Source: Rhizomys pruinosus (taxonomy: Eukaryota; Chordata; Mammalia; Rodentia; Spalacidae). From it: DNA of 64,000 nt. Shown here in pieces: positions 12,137-23,867 of the stretch. The DNA lies in contig VZQC01006609.1 of NCBI GenBank assembly GCA_009823505.1, positions 963,768 to 1,027,767 of the forward strand, given 5' to 3'. Position numbers and translations under genes: made by a program. The notes beneath the pieces are model-generated. The model saw only the letters and a list, made by a program, of their open reading frames with translations, was not told where the DNA came from and searched no databases. Numbering within the stretch: position 1 is the first letter of the stretch; each line of letters starts with the position of its first letter.

Positions 12137-12836
12137 CTAACTACCACAGGACTACTACTCACTACTATAGGACTACTACTAACTACTACAGGACTACTAC
12201 TAACTACTACAGGACTACTACTAACTACTACCCACAGGACTACTACTAACTACTAACTACTACAGGACTACTAACTACTACAGGACTACTACTAACTACT
12301 AACTACCCACAGGACTACTACTAACTACTAACTACTACAGGACTACTAACTACTACAGGACTACTACTGACTACTAACACTATAGGACTACTACTAACTA
12401 CTACAGGACTACTACTAACTACTACAGGACTACTACTAACTACTCACTACTATAGGACTACTACTAACTACTACAGGACTACTACTAACTACTAACTACC
12501 CACAGGACTACTACTAACTACTAACTACTACAGGACTACTACTGACTACTAACACTATAGGACTACTACTAACTACTACAGGACTACTACTAACTACTAA
12601 CTACCCACAGGACTACTACTAACTACTAACTACTACAGGACTACTACTGACTACTAACACTATAGGACTACTACTAACTACTACAGGACTACTACTAACT
12701 ACTAACTACTACAGGACTACTACTAACTACTACAGGACTACTACTATCTACTAACTAGTACAGGACCACTGCTAACTACTACAGGACTACTACTGACTAC
12801 TATAGGACTACTACTGACTACTACCTGCCCACAGGA
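12137..12836 (+). repeat. ~700-bp (CTA)-rich minisatellite
   Basis: Irregular array of 'ctactactaactactacagg'-type units of about 20-30 bp, with variants ending in 'cccacagg' near 12231, 12306, 12499 and 12604. Contains TAA/TAG in several frames, so no open frame. Confidence 0.97.
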
Positions 12837-12965
12837 GTGTCCACCCACTGACTACCCTCTCTCAGATGCCCTGTCTGAGACCACTACTTCTCAGCTCTTC
12901 CTTTCCCATCTCCTGAGTCAAGTCACTGAGTTTCCGTTTGTACCTGAGAGATTTGTTCCTGCTCA

Positions 12966-13175
12966 GGCCCCTGACTTGAGGTCTCCATTCCTCACACCCA
13001 CTTCTAGGCTCTGGATCCAGGCATGGAAGGGGAGCCTGTTGTCCACTGTCCAGCCTCTGTCCTCAGTCCCCACTCTAGTGCTCCTGCCGGCCTCTCCCCT
13101 CCAGGCACTGGCCGGCTTGCCCTAATCTTTTCCTTTACAGCCTGCCTGCGGCCTGCCACTGCCTCAGACGAAGCC
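12966..13175 (-). repeat. Arm B of the ~205-bp inverted duplication
   Basis: The reverse complement matches 10807-11012. The shared core includes 'ctggatccaggcatggaagg' here. It abuts a SINE fragment at its distal end. Confidence 0.85.
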
Positions 13176-13258
13176 ACCATGTGAGTGCTGGGAACTGAAC
13201 CCAGGTCTTCTGCAAGAGCAGCCACTGCTCTAAGTGGCTGAGCCGTCTCTCCATCCCA
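13174..13258 (-). repeat. B2/B3-type SINE fragment
   Basis: 'ccatgtgagtgctgggaact', 'aacccaggtcttctgcaaga' and 'gccgtctctccatccc' are the reverse complement of the tRNA-like head. Confidence 0.85.
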
Positions 13259-13399
13259 GCATTTATTTAATATGTAATCTCATGCCAGGTCAGACATCGC
13301 TAGTCAGTCGTGGCCCTTCTCTTCCATGTGCAGTGTCCCAGGCAGTAGATACGGTCGACCAGGATGGGCACACAGCCTGTTTCAGGAAAACCTTTCCCG

Positions 13400-13960
13400 T
13401 CTCCTTGCTTTGCCAGCCCACCCAGCGCTCTCTTCTGCACAGCTGCCGGAGGAGTCATTTTCACAATACAAATGAAGTCAACTTTCCCTTCTACCCTGAA
13501 ACCCTTTCATCAGTCTCCACAGCCAACAGGATAAAGTTAAAACTTCTCGGGCCAGTCAGGTGGCTCAGTGGATAAAGGCACTTGCCACATAAGCCTGGGG
13601 ACCTGCATTTGATCTCTGGAAGGCACATAAAGTTGGGAGGGAACTGACGCTACAAAGTTGTCCTCTGTCCTCCACATGTATGCATCAGCTGACTTGCCTC
13701 CCCTAATAATAATAAATTTAGAAACAAACTTCTTAAGCCCTTCAGGACCCTCCCTGACCTAGCCCTCTCCCTACCCCGGGGCTCGGCCTCCTTCCCACTG
13801 CTGTCACTTGCCCTGCCACTCCGGGCCCACCATGGCATGCAGGAATTCACAGTTTCACCGAGAAGTTGCACAGTGTCATACCTCAGGGTCTTCGTATCTG
13901 CAGCTCTGTCTGCCTGGGTGCCTCCCCCCACCACTTCCTCTGCCTCTTGCACCTTCTTGT
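13400..13960 (+). repeat. L2 LINE remnant split by a SINE
   Basis: The parts before and after the insertion ('caacaggataaagttaaaac' then 'cttaagcccttcaggaccct') continue in L2 order. Confidence 0.6.
13549..13735 (+). repeat. RSINE1/B4-type SINE inserted in L2
   Basis: 'gggccagtcaggtggctcag' head and 'ccacatgtatgcatcagctg' body. The host sequence AAACTTCT occurs on both sides and looks like the target-site duplication. Confidence 0.75.
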
Positions 13961-14469
13961 CCTTTGAGAGGTCTTCCTGGCCTCCCATGGCTCCCCTAGG
14001 CCATCACATTGAGCCTCTGTGTGTCATGGAGTTGTCTGTTCGAGACTTCAACTGCATCGGCCTTGTTAGATCTCTCCAGGACCCAGAGCTTTGTTTGGCA
14101 CAAATAGTCCCAGAGTCTTCGATATGATGGCGTCCCCAAGTCTCCTGTTTTTAGTGTCTAGTGACATTCTGCACAGCTAAGGGTGCCCTTAACCTGGTTT
14201 GATGCTAATTAGTAATCCTGATAGCTGCAGAAACCAAAGACCCTGTCTCACATACTTAAAATACATATAAAAAACATTTCCCAATTCTCCCCAAGTCCCT
14301 CTGTAAGAAATAACTTGGTCAGAAGACCAAGTTTTCTGTTTCCTATTTCATGAGTGCTGGCCACAAAGTAGGTGGGTTTATTCATCCCTGTGGACTCTGT
14401 GTGTGTTCACTGGTCACATGGAGTGTTTATAGCTTTGGGTTGAAGAAGGGAGGGTGTGGCCATTTACTG

Positions 14470-14630
14470 AGCCTCTACTCCAAGGCAAGACCTTTCCCAG
14501 TTACTTCTAAATGTAATCCTTAGAATGATTATCCCCATTACAGAGATAAGCATCAGAGAGGGCAGGTGCCTTGCCCAGAGTCACACAGAAGATAAAGAGG
14601 GCAGCATTCAGGTATAGCTGCCCCCCAAAT
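14470..14630 (-). repeat. MIR element
   Basis: 'ccccattacagagataagca', 'gccttgcccagagtcacaca' read as reverse-complement MIR. Confidence 0.8.
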
Positions 14631-14727
14631 TCTGTGCTTCTCTCTTTCCCTAGCTTACCCCTGATTTCCCACTCAAAATGAGACAGAATGCAGGCTGATG
14701 GTTCAGTTTGCCTGTGCTGTTTGGTGG

Positions 14728-14768
14728 TGGTATGTATGTATGTGTGTGTGTGTGTGTGTATGTGTGTT
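14728..14768 (+). repeat. (TATG)n/(TG)n microsatellite
   Basis: Short TATG units then (TG)n. Confidence 0.9.
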
Positions 14769-14812
14769 CTTCAGGGCTCTGTAGGGAGCACACAGGTTGG
14801 AAGGTTCAGGAG

Positions 14813-14945
14813 TTGTGCTAGTCAGACTGTCATTGCAGTGACCACATACCCAAGGTAAACTCTTTCGAAGGGGAGGGACTTGTTTCGGCTCACGGTTTCC
14901 GGAGTTTCCGTCCACAGTTGTGTGGCTCTGTTGCTTCTGATTTAA
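14813..14945 (+). repeat. Degraded rodent LTR/interspersed repeat fragment
   Basis: 'gtgctagtcagactgtcatt', 'ttgtttcggctcacggtttc' and 'gtggctctgttgcttctg' resemble a family of ends that read 'gctgtgac...ggctcacagtttc'. Class not certain. Confidence 0.45.
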
Positions 14946-17900
14946 ACAAACTGGCTCTGGACCCCTGCAGTCACTCTGCAGAAATCCACAGCTTGGAAGC
15001 TTAGGGACCTTGACTTGGAGTTGACACTGGGAAGGGGGACTCTAAGACCCCTGGGGAGCCCACCCCAAAACTGGACATTCTTCCCCTCTGGACCTGGACA
15101 TTCAGCCCCATTTTCTCAGCTGGAAGCTGGAGCTTGGCTCTACTTGTGGGTGCACTGGCCTCTCCTAGGTGACTCAGGGGCCCCCTCCACCCCCTCCAGC
15201 TTGAGAATGTCTCGGAGCAGTGCTCTGATAAGTAGACACATCTCTGGAAGTATGTTCTCTGGCACCAAGGTTCCTACAGAAAGCAGCTGAAAGTAGGTTG
15301 CTTGATGCCCACACCAACAGCCTCGGAGGCAGAATGGAGGGAAAGAAGGGGGAATGTGCTTGGGCAACAGTGGCCACAGGTAGCCCCAGGGAAGGGGTTG
15401 GGGTAGATTAAACCATGGTCACTGGCCTGGAGCCCTGGTGGACTGAAGCAGGCCGTCCCTGGGCTGCCTCTTTCCTCCACTGGGGTGCCTTCAGCAAATG
15501 GTCTGGTTGTCACCCACCTGAGTCCAAATAACAGACAGAGAGAAAGCTTAAGGCTGGGCTAGGAGGCTACTGGAAGCCATTGAGGAAGGAACCTTGGGCC
15601 AATCTCTGCTCTGCAGCCCGCCCTGAGCATTAGAGGGACCTCTCTCCTTTTCCGGCTGAGCTTCGTCTGGGGGCGGGGGGCTGTGATGGGCCTTTGTGAC
15701 TGCCAGATCCTAGCACTGCGTGGAGTTCCTTGGCCTGTATGGAGCAGATGAACCCCCACCAGCCCTCGGCAGTGCCTGCAGGTAATCTCTATTGTTTCAG
15801 GTTAGTAGTGCTAGCAGGTATCAGGAGAGCCAAGGTGCCCTGGAGGGGTGGGTGTCAGAGGCTGTGTGGGTGGGAGTTCCTCACTGCCCTCTCTCTAGGG
15901 AGGAACGAGAGCTGGACAGGAGGTTTTGAAATAGGGCTAGGCCATGCCGTGGTGTCCCCGTTCTATGAGTCCCCACCTCTGCGGCCTTCTCTCTAGCAAC
16001 CTTTCAGCACAAGGACCCCTCGCCGAGCCCCTCCCCAGCCCTCACGTTTGCAGTCCCTCCTTCAGGAATTCCTTTTCTCTTTCCTGCTTTCCCTTCCACT
16101 TCCACTTCCCATTTTTTCCATTTTCTCCAGTGTCAGTTCTCTGCCATAGATGCCCACCCATCCTGGAGCGTTCTCCATGCTCTGGCCCATCCCTGGGCTC
16201 AGCCTTCTATGGATTAGTTGTCTTGTCTAGGCTGTTTCACATCTGTCCTGCATTTGCGTAGGTAGAGTTCAAGTTCTAATTCTGGAACTACATAAAGCAA
16301 AATTCACTTAGTTGGTGTATGCATCCATACTGCCTGTATTACTTGTCCTCTCCTGCACACGCATGTAGTACAGACTTCTGCACATACACATGCATGTACA
16401 CACGCTCCTCTCACATTTATGTTCTTGGACATATATTCTTTGTCCTCATTGCCTGAGCTTCCAGAGCGAGGTTTTGGTCCTTGTTGTCCTGTCAGAGCAC
16501 ACCAGTGGAAACCACTTCTGGGACCCTCCCGGTGTCCTCACATGTCCTGTGGCCACAACATCCTAAGGCATGTTCCAGGATTTGGAGGGTGAGGGCCTGG
16601 GGCTCCAAGACCCCATTACTCACAGGTGGGAGGATGCAGGAACAGTCGGGTCGCTCTTAAACATCTCTCCACGTTGTCCTCATTAATAACTGTAATGCTA
16701 GCACCACTCGCTCTTAAATAGCCTCATTTATCAACAAGCAATTTGCCGTGGTGAAGTGGCAGGGACACAGATAAGCAGACGGGGGCCCGGGCGCTTGCAA
16801 GACAGCTGCCAAGTATCTTCCTCTCTACTCCTCCATCTCTCAGGGGAGCAGGAGGAAGGGGTACAAGCAAGAAGCTGAGGAGAGGTGATACTGCAGTCTG
16901 GAGAGGGTTTGCAGCATCAGCTCCTCCTGATGCAGAAGGTTGGCCCAGGCAGGGCGAGGTGGTGGGGGCGATGCTGGCCAGACCCTGGCCCTCTGAGGGA
17001 ACTCAGGAGCTCACAGTACATCCTCTATCTGTAGCCCCATCAGGAGAGTAGACAGCCAAACACCACCTGTCCTGCCACCTCCTGCCCATGCCCTTGGGGA
17101 CAGCTTGTGACCAACCCTTGCATCATCTATGAACAGCAGTAGTAAGTAGCAGGCACTGTTGTCTCAATTCTGATCTTACAAGGCCCATGTCTGAAGTTTT
17201 GCCCATGAAGTGGTCAGTTTCTGGTCTGTGACTTCTATCCAGCTAAGGCTAGTCCATCTGTCTCCAGCTGCTGTTTGTCATGACTAGATGTTAACCTTTT
17301 CTGGTGCAGAGATGGACTATTTCTCTGTAAAGTAGGAACCTTGTACACCCACGTCCTTGCACACCCTAAAGAGCTGAGACACTTAGAAGTGTGCTTGGGT
17401 ATAAAGCAGGTTGTGTTTATAGGACGCTCATGGGATGGTGGTTAGTGATTGTTAGTTACCTGGGTGACTGACTACAGGGGACCTGGGCTCTTTGTCTGCT
17501 GTGATCTGTCCTGTGTTGACCTTTTGACCTCATGCCACATCCCCAGGCAGCTTGCAGTGACATTCTAAACAGGTGCATCTGAGGAAGGGCCCAGGGCCTT
17601 TTCTTAGAGCACACCTTGCCCCCTGTCCCTAGCAGCTTCCCCTACCACCTAATCAAGGGTAAGGGACAGGACTGCCTTCTCTCAGCCCCTGTCCCTCTCC
17701 AGGGGCTGGGCACAGTCCTCCTGCTGCAGCCAAGGCTCCTCTGCTGCCAGGACAAATGCAGATTGTGTGCGGGGTGGTCACGGCAAGGTAGGGGAGTGGC
17801 TGCCGGGCCACACATCTATTGTCAAGGTAGGGGCATGGCTGCCGGGCCACACATCTATTTGCTGTTTTGGTCAGGCCTGGGAGCTCCATGCCTCTCAGCT

Positions 17901-18481
17901 AGTATCTTGTCCTCAGGTACTCCGACTCCATACAGAGCCATCAGTAGCAGGGGTGCTGTCTGGGTATCCTGTGATAGAGTTCTTGAACCCAGCTGGCACC
18001 CAAGAATCCAGTTAAGTTTTGTTGTTACTAATTTCCTGTCAATTTGTATTTGATAATGGAATAGAAAATGGAAAAATTAAAGTAAATATGATTATATTAT
18101 GGACTAGAATGCAGAATTTATATAGCTGTTCGAGCCGACCCTGAACTCCCTAAAGGCCAGAGCCACACCTGTCCTGACCCTATTAGATGTTCTGTGAAAA
18201 TTTCTTGAATGAGTGAATGAAAGAATATGAACAGAATATTAAACACAAGGCTTTGAGTTATCTCTACCTGTGGGGTCTGTTCCTTGTTAACAGAGGTTAT
18301 GTCTCTCCATCAGGGGACACTTTGGTGAAAATCACTGACTTGGCAGACTGTGTGGTAGAGACTCAGTGCTTCTGAGGGTCCAGAGGGAGGTGGAAGATGC
18401 TTTAACACTCAGGAAAACCTTTGTGGGGGAGGTCCTGGAGCTGGGGGAGATGAGATGGACAGAGGAGTTAGCACATACTTT
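14946..18481 (+). other. Unique intronic sequence
   Basis: 3.5 kb with no confident SINE and no exon-like coding frame. A candidate conserved block within it is listed separately at 16670-16765. An imperfect 35-bp tandem repeat is visible at about 17788-17858 ('gtaggggcatggctgccggg'). Confidence 0.55.
16670..16765. promoter_or_regulatory. Candidate conserved non-coding element
   Basis: AT-rich non-repetitive block with CATTAATAACTGTAATG and CTCTTAAATAGCC, ending near an AGATAAG (GATA-type) site. Confidence 0.28.
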
Positions 18482-18736
18482 CTTTTTTTTTAATTTTTTT
18501 AAATTTTATTTATTTCTGTATGTGTATGAATGTACTGCCTGCATGCAAGTTTGTGCACCCATGTCGTGCAATGCCGCGGAGGTCAGAAGAGGGTGTCGGA
18601 TTCCCCTGGAACTGGAGTTCTCCTGGAATTGGAGTTTCAGACGGTTCTCGGCTGCCATGTGGGTGCTGGGGATCGAACCCGGGTCCTCTGTAAGAGCGGT
18701 CGGCACTCTTAACCGCTAGGCCATCTCTCCAGCCCC
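18482..18736 (-). repeat. B2/B3-type SINE, young copy with 17-bp internal duplication
   Basis: Complete from the T-rich tail to 'catctctccagcccc'. The segment 'cctggaactggagttct' is immediately followed by 'cctggaattggagttt'. The same feature is shared with 27952-28213. Confidence 0.95.
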
Positions 18737-19805
18737 AGCACATGCTTTCATAGCCACGATCAGGCTATGATCAGGCTAGTGCAGAGGCAGAAGGATGTGG
18801 TAAGGTCAAGGACAGGGACTCAGATGCAGGTGGCATGGCTTAGGAGGCCTCCCTGTCTCCCAGGGTTCCCTGTGCAGTTCATACAGGCCTTAGCAGAGTG
18901 GCATCTGAGCCACAGGTATCATTTTACACACATAAACAAGCTCAGGACACAGCCTTGGTTCCCGTCAGCAGGACTACAGCTGGACAGTAGTTTGTCATAT
19001 CCGCTGCAGCCCAGTCCTTAGACCACATCTTAGATCAGGCTGCCTGTGATCTGAGATGAGGAGTAGGAGTCTTAGGTATGTAAGAGTGAGGATGGGATGG
19101 GGCTGGACAGAGGTGAGACTGGAGCAGAGAGGCAGTTGCAACAAAGGTCCCAGCTGATTCTCAGAGTGGTCTGGAGGGGTGTGATAGAATCAAGGCCAGG
19201 GGCCAGGCCTTGGGCCTTCCACCAACCATTCATTAGGTGCAGATTGTCTCAGGGGTGATGGATGTGGGAAAAGGCAAGTGGTGTGTGCCTTCCCCAGTTA
19301 GCAGAAGCGACCCTCCTTCATCTCCCCAGTACGGACCTAGAGTAGCTGTCACCTGGGATGGCCCTCTGTCATCTGCCTCCCACTTAATTCCAGATGATTC
19401 TCCAAGTCCAAGTTTATATGTCATTTCTTGTATCTCTCAAATCTGTCAGAGATAGAGCCCAGTGCAAAGCAGTAGACTGCAGCTCTCATTTAAAAACAGT
19501 GTACATAAATATGTATAGAAACTGCACATAGATTTGCCTATCTATTCATAACATAAACTTATCTCCAGAAAGATGCATATGAAACTGCAAACAGTAGTTC
19601 TTGTCAGATAAAACCTGGAGGGGCCTTTAAGGACCAATGGCAGACCAAGGAAACAATTCTACTCAAGTCTAACTTGGTGAACTAATGAGTTTACCCGGGT
19701 TACTCTTTCAGGAGAATGGGTGACAGACTGCTTACTGAATGTGGGCACCTCCTGATGGCTATACCACTGAAGTAGAGTTCTTCCCACACTCAGCAATAAA
19801 AACAT
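18737..19805 (+). other. Unique intronic sequence, nothing recognised
   Basis: No repeat or exon recognised. AT-rich from about 19490. Confidence 0.5.
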
Positions 19806-20033
19806 TTAAAAATATTTCATTTATTATTATTTTATGTGTATGAATATATTGCCTGCATGTGTGTAAGTGCACCCGTTTTATGCAGTTCCTGTGAAGAAGG
19901 AAGGAGACATCAGATTCCCCTGGAACTGGAGTTACAGACTGTTGTTAGCTCCCATGTGGGTTCTGAGACTTGAACCCAGGTCCTTTGCAAGAGTAGCCAG
20001 TGCTCTTAACCACTGAGCCATTTCTCCAGCCCT
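19806..20033 (-). repeat. B2/B3-type SINE
   Basis: 'ccctggaactggagttacag' and 'ccactgagccatttctccag' in reverse orientation. Confidence 0.93.
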
Positions 20034-20046
20034 AGAAATTAAAACA

Positions 20047-20265
20047 CTTTTATTTAGTTATTTTTATTTTATGTATGTGTTTTGTTTGGATGCATGTAAG
20101 TGTACCCATGTGTAGAGTGCCTGCACAGGAAGAAGAGGGCATCAGATCCCCTGGAACTGAAGTTCTGGACAATTGTTAGCTGCCATGTGGGTACTGGGAA
20201 CCAAACCCAGGTCCTCTGCAAGAGCAGCGGGTGCTCTTAACCCCTGAGCCCTCTCTCCAGTCCCG
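20047..20265 (-). repeat. B2/B3-type SINE
   Basis: A second, more diverged copy in the same orientation directly beside the previous one. Confidence 0.92.
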
Positions 20266-21314
20266 TCTCAGCTATTTTTAATTACTTATATATTCGTGGG
20301 GAGGGGAGGGGCCTCCTGTACCTTGTGATAGCTGCTGCACTTCTGCTAGGGGGCGCTAATGGGCCAGATCTCGTGAGGGTCTCTTGCCGGTATTCAAAGC
20401 TGTTCTCCTTCCAAGTGGTGATGGCTATGTCAGCCTTGAGGACAGTGTTTCACAACAACATGGTCATTGTGGTTTCTAGTGTGATTATTCAGAGTCTGTC
20501 TCAACCCCATATTGAAGGTGGGCTCTGCCACCTCTGTCACCTGGTGGCCCATGACTGGCTGACCCTGGCGATGTCAGCCTCAGCCTGGCTCTGCACCCTC
20601 TTTCCCCTTTCCTTCCATCTGCGTGTGACAGAAGCCCGCTCTCTTGTCCTCCTTTGCTTCTCAGTGCTCTTTCTGATCACATGTGTCTAACACAGAGGTC
20701 TCGTGTAATATGTCAACACTGAGTGCTCTGTGAGGACCCTTGGCACATGCTGTGTGGGTATCCTGCATCTTCAGGCCCTGTTCCCAGCCCTCTATGCACC
20801 TTTCAGGGAACCTCAACTCTAGCTGCCAACTTGGTGCCCTGCAAGGGGCCTGGCACTGGGCAGAGGTCAGGCCTCTGGGGAGCAGGAGAGACTATAGACT
20901 ATAGACAGTCACATCCAGTGGCTAAGTCTGTGTGCCAGTATGGGCAGCTTGGGGGGGGGGTGCAGATAAAGGAAGCCTTTCCTACACCCACCCTGATTTG
21001 GCTGCACTACAGGAGACATACAGGCTGGCATGGGGAGATGTGACTAAGAGATGAGGTGGGCACTAGGTCCATGGCCACTGAGCTCTGGATGCTGAGTCTG
21101 GGAGGGGGGCTCTTAGAAACAAAGCTGAGACTCTTCACTAGTGTCCACTTTCAGGCTCCTGGTCTCCATGCTTTCCTCTGCTGCAGGGCCTTCTAGGGTT
21201 GCCCTGGCCACATTGATACCTTTTCCTGTTCTGCCTGTGAAGCCAGTCTTTGTTCTCCCCCAGACATCATGCCAGGGGTCCATTTGTAGAATTTGCCCTG
21301 GGCTGGATTTGCTT
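20266..21314 (+). other. Unique intronic sequence, nothing recognised
   Basis: No repeat or exon recognised. A 9-bp G run lies at about 20951. Confidence 0.5.
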
Positions 21315-21367
21315 GGCCCATGCCCTCTTTAAACATAACAAATAGATGTTTAAAGAGGGCATGGGCC
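21315..21367. other. Perfect 22-bp-arm inverted repeat with 9-nt loop
   Basis: Left arm 21315-21336 begins GGCCCATGCCCTCTTTAAAC; right arm 21346-21367 is its exact reverse complement. The loop is AACAAATAG. A further partial copy (CTCTTTAAAC) follows at 21368-21377. The stem does not extend into the flanks. Confidence 0.95.
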
Positions 21368-21559
21368 TCTTTAAACTTACATGTTGAAGAATTTGCTATC
21401 AGAACTGGCTTTCCATGCATCTCTCAACAATCAGCTGGGACCCAGAGCTGCCCTCTGCAGGTGGGACGCAGGTGTGTGCTGCAGTTCACTTCCATCCAGG
21501 CCTCAACTCTGGTCCCTAACTGACTCGCAGCAGCACTGAGCTTTTGACTTTGAATTTCT

Positions 21560-22258
21560 TAGAGGTCAACTGAATAACTTGTCTTTCTCCTTCAAAGATA
21601 TTTTCGCTTACTGTATAATTCTGGATTGCTATTTACCGTCTGTCAGTTCTCTGAAGTTATCTATTGCCTTGCAAGCCTGTGGTTGTCATTGAGAAATCAG
21701 CTCCCAGTTTCAACATGGGTTCCTTGATATTCTGTTTTCCCTTCCTTAAGATATTCTGTGCTATGAACTGGCTGGATACAAGATTCTCCTGCTAGGGATT
21801 TGTTGAGCTTTTTGAACTGTGGAGTTGCTTTGTTTTTGCTTATCATTTGTTTTAAATTTTTTATTATTTTTATTTTATGTGAATGAATATATTGCCTGCA
21901 TGTATGCAAGTCCACCAATGCCTGAGGAGTTGAGAAGAGGGCATCATATCTCCTGGAACTGGAGTTACAGATGGTTGTTAGCTGCCATGTGGATGCTGGG
22001 AATAGAACCCAGGTCCTCTACAAAAGTAGCCAGTCCTCTTAATCGCTGAGCCATCTCTCAGCTGTCTTGTTTATTTTACCAAATTTTGGAACATTCATAT
22101 CCCCTGACACTACAAATATTCCTTCAGCCCACTGTTAGCTTCTGGGGTCTCAGGTTAAGACTCTTGATCTGATCCTCCATTCTTAGCGTTGCTGTTGTTT
22201 CTCTGATTTTCTATGTTATGTTCTGGGTACTCTACCTTGTCTTTGTATTATCTATTCT
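21560..22258 (-). repeat. Ancient L1 remnant split by a SINE
   Basis: 'gatattttcgcttactgtat', 'gttgagctttttgaactgtg' and 'accaaattttggaacattc' follow the order of antisense old-L1 3' sequence. The copy is highly decayed. Confidence 0.5.
21852..22062 (-). repeat. B2/B3-type SINE
   Basis: 'tcctggaactggagttacag', 'agaacccaggtcctctacaa', 'gctgagccatctctcagc'. Inserted in the L1 remnant. Confidence 0.93.
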
Positions 22259-22274
22259 AAAGAAACAGAATCAG

Positions 22275-22415
22275 GCCAGGTGTGGTGGCTCACGCCTTTA
22301 ATTCCAGCACTCGGGAGGCAGAGGCAGGCGGATCTCTATGAGTTCAAGGCCAGCCTGGTCTACAGAATGAGCTCCAGGGCAGTTAGGACTAAAGGGAGAC
22401 CTTGTCTCAAAAAGA
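22275..22415 (+). repeat. B1 SINE with visible target-site duplication
   Basis: Full B1 flanked by AAAGAAACAGAATCAG at 22259-22274 and 22424-22439, a perfect 16-bp target-site duplication. Confidence 0.95.
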
Positions 22416-22446
22416 TCCCCCCAAAAGAAACAGAATCAGTAGAATT

Positions 22447-22483
22447 TATATATATATATATAAATATATATATATATATGGAT
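22447..22483 (+). repeat. (TA)n microsatellite
   Basis: Interrupted run of TA steps. Confidence 0.9.
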
Positions 22484-22868
22484 TTATTAGTTTAGCTCAC
22501 AGAATAGAGTCCGACTAGTTCAACAATGGCTGCACTATACTAGAGAGGCTGAGAATTTGATAGTTGCTCTGTTCACAAGGCTGGCTATCTCAGTAGTTCC
22601 AATCTGGCACTGAAGGCTTGATGGATTCTGGGAGATCTGCTAGTCTTCAGCAAGATGTACTCACCAGTGCGAAAGAAGGCAAGTAGCCAAAAAGAGCCAG
22701 CACTCTATTCTGCCACAGCTTTTTATATGGGATGCCATCAGAAGCTAACACCCACCTTTAGGCTGGGTCTTCCAGGTTCAAATGATCTAATCAGAAGTTC
22801 TCTCTCTCTCATTTCAATTAATCCCAGATCTACCAAGTTGACACCCAGGATTAGCCACCACAGTCTTT
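22484..22868 (+). repeat. Rodent interspersed repeat ending in a CAAGTTGACA motif
   Basis: 'ggatttattagtttagctca', 'ttcaacaatggctgcacta' and terminal 'ccaagttgacacccaggatt'. The terminal motif is shared with the 0.4-kb repeats, suggesting related LTR or LINE ends. Confidence 0.6.
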
Positions 22869-23148
22869 CAGTTCACTAATTCTCTTTTTAGCTGCGTCTA
22901 CTCTACAGTCTGCTATCTGAAACTAAAAAAAAAAATTAAGATTCTAAGGATTAAAATTTTTATTTCTAGCAGCTCCATTTGATTCCTTAAAAAGACTTCC
23001 CAGTGCTTTATTGTACTTGGAAGCTTTTCTTTTATTGAGAGACAGTGAACAGAATTTTTACTCCATGCCTATAACTGCATTATCAGAAGTGTTCGAAGTT
23101 CTGGTTATACTAAATTTTTGTTAAGCTTTCACTCCTGGTGTCCTGCTC

Positions 23149-23164
23149 TGTGTGTGTGTGTGTG

Positions 23165-23226
<62 letters not shown>
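23149..23226 (+). repeat. (TG)n(GA)n compound microsatellite
   Basis: (TG)9 followed by about 30 GA units. Confidence 0.97.
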
Positions 23227-23229
<3 letters not shown>

Positions 23230-23541
23230 TTGCCTATAAGCTTTTTGTTGGATGGGGGGGGAGTCCAAGTGCAGAAATGGAGGGGAGCCCCTCCCAGGGG
23301 GACAGCATGTGTTTTTGGCAAGTTCCTAGGGTCTCCTCTTGCCTGCAGCTATTTGTAGTAAAGGTCTTCACATCAGGATCATTGACCCCCAGGCATTGTG
23401 AATCTGGGTACACATATGTATGTGAGCATCTTAGGGTTCTGCACCCTTTGGAGCCATAGCCCTCTACTCAGGACAATTGCAAGGAGCTGTCTTCTTTTCT
23501 TTTTTCTTTTCTTCTCCCTCCCCCTCCCTCCCTCCCTCCCA

Positions 23542-23625
23542 TTTTTCTTTCAACAGGGTCCCCCTGTAGCCCTAGCTAGCCTAGAACTCACAGAGATCCA
23601 CTTGCCTCTGCCTCCCAAGTGCTGT
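23542..23625 (-). repeat. B1 fragment
   Basis: 'cagggtccccctgtagccct' to 'ctctgcctcccaagtgctg'. Preceded by a (CCCT)n tract at 23513-23541. Confidence 0.75.
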
Positions 23626-23867
23626 CTTCGTTTTCTTTTTCAGGCTCTGGGTTTCTGTATTTCTAGTACACCCTTGTGTGAAGTTCTGATTCTTGGGAGG
23701 GTCACTGACACTAGACCCTCCCATGCTGGTGGCGCAGGAGCAGGCCCCAGGCCTTTAGACTTCCTCTCATTCCTGAACTCTGGAGGCTGCAAACAAGACT
23801 CTGGCTAGCTGGTTCGATAAATGGACTGATCAGAGTCCCTTCCTCACTGAGTGTGTGGCCTGGGTGC

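Noticed and set aside
12137..12836. CRISPR-like array
   Set aside because: Units are contiguous and degenerate without unique spacers, in a mammalian genome; it is a minisatellite.
18366..18719. 117-codon frame reading into SINE sequence
   Set aside because: Most of it is antisense B2/B3-type SINE; similar frames recur at 27997-28209.
21315..21367. Bacterial-type terminator
   Set aside because: No prokaryotic context and no T-run after the stem.
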